DNA from: CAYRAV01 sp964422365 | GTDB lineage: Bacteria; Bacillota; Clostridia; Lachnospirales; Lachnospiraceae | DNA: 17,528 bases | Reading direction: 5' to 3' | NCBI GenBank assembly: GCA_964422365.1 | Contig: CAYRAV010000068.1 | Location: 1-17,528 of the forward strand | Shown: in pieces, positions 13,011-17,528 of the stretch | How the letters are laid out: each line of letters opens with the position of its first letter | How positions within the stretch are numbered: position 1 is the first letter of the stretch | Translations under genes and position numbers: made by a program | Notes under the pieces: model-generated | What the model saw: only the letters and a program-made list of their open reading frames with translations | The model's database searches: none | Told to the model about the DNA's origin: nothing

Positions 13011-13176
13011 TACACTCTTTTATTTGATGATTACTATTATTTGTATAACAGAGTTAAAACCCTTGTCTTTTAGACAAATCCTATATCTTGAAGTTTAGAA
13101 AGAGAGAAAAAAAGATACTAAACTCAGAGTGAAAAAATCAAGTATTATAAAGTATCATCCCATTGCACATATGATA

Positions 13177-13740
13177 TTAAGTAAGATCCTGGTTTAGATA
13201 AAGGAATATAGGAAACAAGCACATAGTGATACAAGAAACATCTGGAACATCAAATATTTCAAGATCTGGAGGTTGCAAAGTAAATAAAACAAAGCACACA
13301 AATAGAATAGCGACTAAACTATATAGTAAAAAACTATATGGCTTCAATTTACAAGATAAAGTAAATTTATAGGCAGCAATAAATGATATTATGGTGCTTA
13401 GTATAAAAGTACCAATATCTAAAATGAAGATATCTTTTTTAAAAATACAAGTGTAACCATAAAAGGAAATTGGGATTAATAATGTTCCCAATAAAATCCC
13501 AAAACATAATGAAGAACTAATACATGGATAATTTGTTTTTAATTTATGACTTGTCACAGATAAATATATCAACATAGGGAAGAATAAGAGTTTCATATGT
13601 TCCCAGACCGATTCATTAATTGGTGTAAAAAGTCCAATTGTAAAGTTGTGATTTGTCCAATCATATAAAAAGTGAGCAAGAGATCCTGTTATTAGGACAA
13701 AAATTATTCCAATGATTGTAAAATATTTTAATTGTTTCAT
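13177..13740 (-). CDS. DUF6512-type integral membrane protein
   Basis: The 187-aa product has about six hydrophobic segments and matches the DUF6512 pattern that I know from Clostridia. It has an N-terminal membrane helix, then SLAHFLYDWTNHN (residues 20-32), LFTPINESVWEHMKLLFFPML (38-58), LIPISFYGYTCIF (89-101) and IISFIAAYKFTLSCKL. The conserved NESVWEHMKL between the first two helices is the most typical piece. No enzymatic role is known. The ATG at 13740 has GAGG 8 nt upstream. A truncated copy of its 3' end lies at 9500-9746. Transcription starts at a promoter that overlaps a long palindrome (13776-13835). Confidence 0.8.
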   Translation of the reverse strand: MKQLKYFTIIGIIFVLITGSLAHFLYDWTNHNFTIGLFTPINESVWEHMKLLFFPMLIYLSVTSHKLKTNYPCISSSLCFGILLGTLLIPISFYGYTCIFKKDIFILDIGTFILSTIISFIAAYKFTLSCKLKPYSFLLYSLVAILFVCFVLFTLQPPDLEIFDVPDVSCITMCLFPIFLYLNQDLT

Positions 13741-13775
13741 ATAAATTACCTCATAAGAATTATATGTAATTTAAA

Positions 13776-13835
13776 AATAGTTATGCATTTAATATTTAAT
13801 GCATAACTATTACAGAACGAACAAAGGCATTGCAA
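13776..13835 (-). promoter_or_regulatory. Promoter overlapped by a 14-bp perfect inverted repeat
   Basis: On the minus strand, TTGCAA (13830-13835), a 17-bp spacer and TAATAG (13807-13812) form the promoter of the DUF6512 gene. The -10 is part of the right arm of AATAGTTATGCATT / AATGCATAACTATT (13776-13789 and 13798-13811, loop 8). Leftward, the stem is followed by TTTTTAAATT. It could be a repressor operator sitting on the -10, or an early attenuator. The rest of 13836-14039 shows no gene. Confidence 0.5.
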
Positions 13836-14039
13836 CTGTAAGAAAAATTCAATCTTTCTGATGAAGAGATATTTCCGAGAATAATAATTATGAAGTATGG
13901 TGAGGCAATTCTCTTGGATTAATGAATACTATTTCTAATCAATCCTTGGTATACCTTATCCTCCACCCAGCCTATACAAACTTATCCTTTGCTAAAATAT
14001 AAAATTATTTCATGACCATTTCTAAACAATATAACACAC

Positions 14040-14065
14040 AAAACCCCAGGCTGCCCTGAGGTTTT
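14040..14065 (-). terminator. Terminator of the Ig-like protein gene
   Basis: AAAACCCCAGG and CCTGAGGTTTT pair over 11 positions with one mismatch and a CTGC loop. On the minus strand it is followed by TGTGTGTTAT. It starts about 45 bp after the stop of the leftward gene at 14111. Confidence 0.7.
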
Positions 14066-14110
14066 GCTTATAAAAAAGGATATATGAGTATATGTAAGTA
14101 ATTAGCTAAA

Positions 14111-14728
14111 TTATTTAACAGTTATTGTAGCAGATTTACTAAATCCTGAGCAAACTGCTTTAATTTTTGATTTGCCGCTTTTCTTTGCTACTAATAACCC
14201 TGAACTCTTGTTCACTGAAGCAACTTTCTTATTAGAAGAACTCCATGTAACTTTTCCACTTAAACCATAAGCTTTTGCTGCCATATTATATTTATTTCCA
14301 ACTTTAAAAGCTTTCTTACTGCTTGTAATACTTACAGATGGATTTTTAACTGTAACATTCGTTTTCAAAGTAAGTTCCTGACCTAAAAGAGTAACTGTTG
14401 TTGTAATAACTGCTTTACCTGGTGTAACAGCTGTAATCACACCTTGATTAGACACTTTTGCAACAGATACATCACTTGATGAATATTTTTGTGAATATGG
14501 AATATTTTCGTTTACAGTCTCACACATTGTATATGTTTTGTTCTTTGTTCCGTTTGCATATAATGTAATGCTTGATGCCACACTTGCTTCTGCAACAATA
14601 TCATCTGGAATTTCTACTATTTCATCATTTTCCACCTCTTCTGCTCCTACAAATGTTGCTGGAACCATACCAAATGCTAACACACCAACTAATGAACCTA
14701 CCATAACATTTTTCATCCATTTACACAT
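14111..14728 (-). CDS. Secreted protein with two bacterial Ig-like (BIG2) domains
   Basis: The 205-aa protein opens with a typical signal peptide: basic MCKWMKN, hydrophobic VMVGSLVGVLAFGMV, likely cleavage after VGA near residue 29. An acidic stretch follows (EEVENDEIVEIPDD), then two repeats of the BIG2 type. Residues 52-127 carry SDVSVAKVSNQGVITAVTPGKAVIT. Residues 130-205 carry VTWSSSNKKVASVNKSSGLL and VAKKSGKSKIKA. There is no sortase motif or C-terminal anchor, so it is secreted or held by other means. The frame opens at 14758, but the ATG at 14728 has AAGGAAGG 9 nt upstream and starts exactly at the signal peptide. A perfect-looking promoter (14793-14821) and a terminator (14040-14065) show it is transcribed alone. 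The binding partner is unknown. Confidence 0.85.
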   Translation of the reverse strand: MCKWMKNVMVGSLVGVLAFGMVPATFVGAEEVENDEIVEIPDDIVAEASVASSITLYANGTKNKTYTMCETVNENIPYSQKYSSSDVSVAKVSNQGVITAVTPGKAVITTTVTLLGQELTLKTNVTVKNPSVSITSSKKAFKVGNKYNMAAKAYGLSGKVTWSSSNKKVASVNKSSGLLVAKKSGKSKIKAVCSGFSKSATITVK

Positions 14729-14792
14729 AATCAAAAACCTTCCTTTCAAATTAAACATTTTCTATTTCTTATCTCTCTTAACTTCTAAATTA

Positions 14793-14821
14793 ATATTAGC
14801 ACAACCATTGCTTTTTGTCAA
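14793..14821 (-). promoter_or_regulatory. Near-consensus promoter of the Ig-like protein gene
   Basis: TTGACA (14816-14821), a spacer of exactly 17 bp and TAATAT (14793-14798) on the minus strand place the start near 14786. This leaves a leader of about 58 nt, and strong expression is expected. Confidence 0.8.
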
Positions 14822-14931
14822 CAATAAATTAATATTTTTGTAATATTTTTTAATTTCCTTGTAATTTATTATATAATCATATTATAAATTGCCTTTTCCT
14901 GCCAAATTCATAACAAATGTCTCAACATAAC

Positions 14932-14985
14932 AAAAAGGTATGAAAAAACTTCTAAACAATTCTTATGTTTTTTCAATACCTTTTT
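14932..14985 (-). terminator. Terminator of degV, bidirectional in form
   Basis: AAAAAGGTATGAAAAAAC (14932-14949) pairs with GTTTTTTCAATACCTTTTT (14967-14985) over 18 bp, leaving one bulged A. The stem starts 28 bp after the degV stop and ends in a T-run when read leftward. Because both flanks are A/T runs, it may also shield the divergent side. Confidence 0.7.
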
Positions 14986-15013
14986 ATCATTCACCTATTA
15001 ATTTATTACAACT

Positions 15014-15850
15014 CTAATACGCAACAATAATCCCGCCGTCATTGGCATACATAGTGCTGACACCTGCATCTTCTACAATGATTACATCTTTAAACGGAAC
15101 CAGTTCTAGTATTTTCTGTTTGATATATTCTGCTCTTTCAAAATGATTACAATGGGCAATTCCAAGAATTTTCTCTGTTGGATTTACAACATCTTTTGCC
15201 ACACATTCTGCCATTTTCTGTAACGCTTTCAACATTCCTCTTGCCTGATCTGCTTTATCAATTTTTCCTTCTGGAGTAGAAGTCATAACAGGTTTAATAT
15301 TTAAAGTGTTACAAATCAATGCTTTTACTGCAGATAAGCGCCCATTTTTTTGAAGCACATCTAATGTTTCTAACACAAATTTTGTACTCTGTTCTTCTCG
15401 ATACTTCAAAACCTGTTTTGTAGTTTCATCAAAGGAACATCCTTTTTCTACCAACTCTTGTATCTTCATTGCAATTAATGTCTGGCCTACAGATGCCGAT
15501 TTTGAATCAATTACAAATATATTTTTTTCTCCAAATTCCTCAAAATACATTTTCTTCGCGACTTCTGCACTATTATAAGAACCGCTTAATTGTGAAGATA
15601 ATGTCACCACATAAATATCTGCTTCTTTTTTATATGCTTCAAGATAAGCTTCTGGTGCTGGGCAGGCAGATTTAGGTGCATTGGAACTTTCTCTCATTAG
15701 CTTTATGAATTCTTTCTGGTTAAATGTTTCATCATCAATAATTTGTTTGTCATCTACCTGTAATGTTAATGGAATAAGCTGAATATGTGTATCTTTTTTC
15801 ATCTCTTCTGTTAAATCTGTACAGCTATCTCCTATAATCATATATGCCAT
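15014..15850 (-). CDS. DegV family protein (fatty-acid-binding)
   Basis: The 278-aa product is a full-length DegV protein. It opens MIIGDSCTDLTEEM with the conserved D-S-x-x-D-L. SAPKSACPAPEAY-like NAPKSACPAPEAYLEAY is near residues 58-74, VTLSSQLSGSYNSA near 81-94 and VIDSKSASVGQ near 113-123. NGRLSAVKALICNTLNIKPVM comes later, with the ending VSTMYANDGGIIVAY. DegV proteins bind a fatty acid between two domains. In Gram-positives, FakB relatives hand it to the FakA kinase for phosphorylation; whether this copy does so cannot be told, and no fakA is in the window. Of two possible starts, the ATG at 15850 is chosen because AAGGAGG lies 9 nt upstream, whereas it touches the ATG at 15859. Confidence 0.9.
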   Translation of the reverse strand: MAYMIIGDSCTDLTEEMKKDTHIQLIPLTLQVDDKQIIDDETFNQKEFIKLMRESSNAPKSACPAPEAYLEAYKKEADIYVVTLSSQLSGSYNSAEVAKKMYFEEFGEKNIFVIDSKSASVGQTLIAMKIQELVEKGCSFDETTKQVLKYREEQSTKFVLETLDVLQKNGRLSAVKALICNTLNIKPVMTSTPEGKIDKADQARGMLKALQKMAECVAKDVVNPTEKILGIAHCNHFERAEYIKQKILELVPFKDVIIVEDAGVSTMYANDGGIIVAY

Positions 15851-15945
15851 AACCAGCATCCTCCTTATTTTTTTGTCAACTAACTATAGTTTATTATTTC
15901 TATATTATTTTATCTCAAACATGTAGTTTCTATTACTATTTATAA

Positions 15946-15958
15946 TGGTATCATACCA
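15946..15958. promoter_or_regulatory. 13-bp palindrome upstream of degV, possible operator
   Basis: TGGTATCATACCA is a perfect 6-1-6 inverted repeat 96 bp before the degV start. Read leftward it lies 11 nt after a TTGACG that could be a -35, so it would cover the -10 region. This form is seen in GntR-type operators, but no regulator is nearby. The rest of 15851-16170 has only A/T-rich inverted pairs and no gene. Confidence 0.3.
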
Positions 15959-16170
15959 ACCATAATTTCGTCAAGAAAAACCTCATATCTATAATAAAAA
16001 ATGACACCTGTTCAGCCTTGCAGAAAATATATCATCTTGTATGTGAAAAACATTGGAAAATAAAATATAAATGACAGAGTGAACATCTGCAGAAAATGTT
16101 TACTACATTAATATAACATTCATTATTTATCAGAATATATATTATAAACAAAACTATTCTGTAATATTCC

Positions 16171-16400
16171 TAAAATATGTTTGAAAATTTATTGACACAA
16201 TCTGCATGCATGCCCACCTTGCGTACCCATCCAAGCATACCGCAATCCATGCCATTCGGGCCAGTGGACTTTGTCCGATAAGGTTATGGATATTTGCTCC
16301 AAATTCATTTAACGAACCCTCTACACCTCATGAATTTTGACAAAATCTCCGGCAAATTTTGATGCAAATCTTGTAATAATCAATTTTTAAACATACTCTA
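16171..16400. mobile_element. MITE copy C, full length (230 bp)
   Basis: It is bounded by TAAAATATGTTTGAAAAT (16171-16188) and, inverted, TAGAGTATGTTTAAAAAT (16383-16400). These match each other at 15 of 18 positions and match the ends of copies A, B and D. Read on the minus strand its interior is colinear with copy A (5362-5513), with an extra ~60-bp central segment. TA lies at both outer edges. The right end stops six bases short of the htpG terminator hairpin. There is no coding sequence. Confidence 0.75.
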
Positions 16401-16406
16401 AAAGTC

Positions 16407-16436
16407 AAATCCCCTGCAGCAAACTGCAGGGGATTT
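16407..16436 (-). terminator. Terminator of htpG
   Basis: AAATCCCCTGCAG and CTGCAGGGGATTT form a perfect 13-bp stem (16407-16419 and 16424-16436) with a CAAA loop. Leftward it is followed by GACTTTTAG. It lies 28 bp after the htpG stop codon. The loop and G+C-rich stem resemble the hairpin at 1033-1050. Confidence 0.8.
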
Positions 16437-16463
16437 TTCCAATTGTAAAATATTTGTCTATTT

Positions 16464-17528
16464 TTACTTTGCCAGCAACATCATAATTTTATTACTTCTT
16501 TCAACAAATTCTGTCATTGCTTGTGCTTCTAAAGGTTTATGACTTAACATTGCCAAATCATATAACTGCTTACACATCATATCCACATACTCTCCATCTT
16601 TATTCTCAAAGATATAATTTACTAATTTATTGTTAGCATTTAACACCAATGTTTCCTGTCCACCAAACATATTAGGATCCATTCCACCCATTGCATACAT
16701 TTTCATCATATCCTGCATTCTTCTGCTTTCCTCAGATAATGTAATCATGGAAGATATAGAATCATTCTTTAATTTTTCTACACATACATTTAAGTTCTCT
16801 TTTCCTAATGCTTTTTTGAATGTTTCTGTTAAAGATTCTGTTTCTGCTTTTAGTGCTTCCTCATCAACTTCTTCTTTGAAATCCTCTGTTACTTCTGCAT
16901 CAATTCTCTGGAAACGAATCTTTTCATCTCCCTGTTCTAACTGTTGGATAAATGGCTGGTCAATATTATGTGTCAGTATAAGGGCATCTTTTCCCGCCTC
17001 TTTAAACATATTAATATATTGGCTTTGCTGCTGTAAATCAGTTACATAATATACAATGGCAGGCTTTTCTTCTTTTTCTTCTGCATTTTCTTCTTTTTTA
17101 TCATCTACTACTTCTGCATCTATTGCATTTCCATCTGCATCTACCACATCTGCGGTCTCTTCACCCTTTGCAGCCTTTACATACTCAGGCAATGTAATAT
17201 ATTTTTCTTCTAAATTCTTGAAAATAATAAAATCTTTCATCTTTTCTTTGAATTTTTCGTCTTTTAAACAGCCAAATTTGATAAATGGGCTAATATCATC
17301 CCAATATTTTTCGTAACTTTCTTTTTCAACTTTATACATACCAGATAATTTATCAGCAACTTTTTTTGTAATATAATCTGAAATTTTCTTGACAAATCCA
17401 TCATTTTGCAATGCACTTCTTGACACATTTAGCGGCAAATCAGGACAGTCAATCACACCCTTTAATAAAAGCAAAAATTCAGGAATCACTTCTTTAATAT
17501 TATCTGCAATAAATACCTGATTATTATA
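16464..17528 (-). CDS. htpG: HtpG (Hsp90) chaperone, C-terminal half (runs off the right edge)
   Basis: The window holds the last 354 codons, entering as YNNQVFIADNIKEVIPEF. HtpG is the cytoplasmic ATP-dependent Hsp90 chaperone. Typical middle-domain motifs follow: LKGVIDCPDLPLNVSRSALQ, where the arginine reaches the ATP site, then YEKYWDDISPFIKFGCLKDEKF and YVTDLQQQSQYINMFKEAGKDALIL. The C-terminal domain ends LVLNANNKLVNYIFE and the dimerisation helices LAMLSHKPLEAQAMTEFVERSNKIM. Between these, a segment of about 40 residues rich in aspartate, glutamate and lysine (AAKGEETADVVDADG through EENAEEKEEKP) interrupts the middle domain. The ATP-binding N-terminal domain lies outside the window. 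A GTG at 17489 is internal and not a start. Confidence 0.92.
   Translation of the reverse strand, partial: YNNQVFIADNIKEVIPEFLLLLKGVIDCPDLPLNVSRSALQNDGFVKKISDYITKKVADKLSGMYKVEKESYEKYWDDISPFIKFGCLKDEKFKEKMKDFIIFKNLEEKYITLPEYVKAAKGEETADVVDADGNAIDAEVVDDKKEENAEEKEEKPAIVYYVTDLQQQSQYINMFKEAGKDALILTHNIDQPFIQQLEQGDEKIRFQRIDAEVTEDFKEEVDEEALKAETESLTETFKKALGKENLNVCVEKLKNDSISSMITLSEESRRMQDMMKMYAMGGMDPNMFGGQETLVLNANNKLVNYIFENKDGEYVDMMCKQLYDLAMLSHKPLEAQAMTEFVERSNKIMMLLAK

Noticed and set aside
14538..14843. Rightward frame of 101 codons.
   Set aside because: It is antisense to the signal peptide of the Ig-like protein and crosses its promoter.
16630..17049. Rightward frame of 139 codons.
   Set aside because: It is antisense to htpG; the serine-rich translation reflects the reverse complement of the htpG codons.
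1..17528. CRISPR arrays, an intact transposase, prophage or conjugation genes, rRNA and riboswitches.
   Set aside because: I found no regularly spaced repeats, no transposase or integrase reading frame and no conserved rRNA or riboswitch core in the window.

Overview
The window is A+T-rich DNA, roughly one third G+C over most of its length. It has purine-rich Shine-Dalgarno sites, sigma-A type promoters and several TTG/GTG starts. The gene content points to an anaerobic Clostridia member, most likely a Lachnospiraceae gut bacterium. It includes a CmpB-like membrane protein, a MIF-type tautomerase, the paired DNA-repair radical SAM proteins, DegV, an Ig-like surface protein and HtpG. The taxonomy is an inference from families and base composition, not from a marker gene.

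Layout. 1-6.25 kb: the 5' part of thyA (leftward), a small CmpB-like membrane protein (rightward), and a 184-bp IS66-like MITE with an 8-bp target duplication. Next come a MIF-family tautomerase (leftward) and a GNAT acetyltransferase (rightward) on overlapping divergent promoters. A leftward two-gene operon follows, encoding a radical SAM DNA modification/repair protein and its partner. Its near-consensus promoter is flanked by two LexA (SOS) boxes. A truncated MITE then sits just upstream of an orphan, catalytically degraded ABC ATPase.

6.25-7.15 kb holds a second MITE abutting a further terminal repeat, then a promoter, a tRNA-Thr pseudogene that has lost its T-arm, and an intact tRNA-Thr(CGU). 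7.2-13.1 kb is a decaying accessory region read almost entirely leftward. It contains a TerD-vWA protein with broken genes on both sides and a fragment duplicated from the DUF6512 gene. It also contains a Uma2-family nuclease, a more G+C-rich cluster of unrecognised repeated-leader proteins, and a fused remnant of a LytTR response regulator and a GHKL histidine kinase. 13.1-17.5 kb returns to ordinary genes: a DUF6512 membrane protein, a secreted Ig-like (BIG2) protein and DegV, then another full MITE and the C-terminal half of htpG.

The best candidate for an interesting system is the SOS-boxed radical SAM pair, because the regulatory sites directly support a DNA-damage role. The second theme is genome decay: at least six gene remnants and five MITE copies or ends lie in 17.5 kb. 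I see no CRISPR array and no complete IS, phage or conjugation module.
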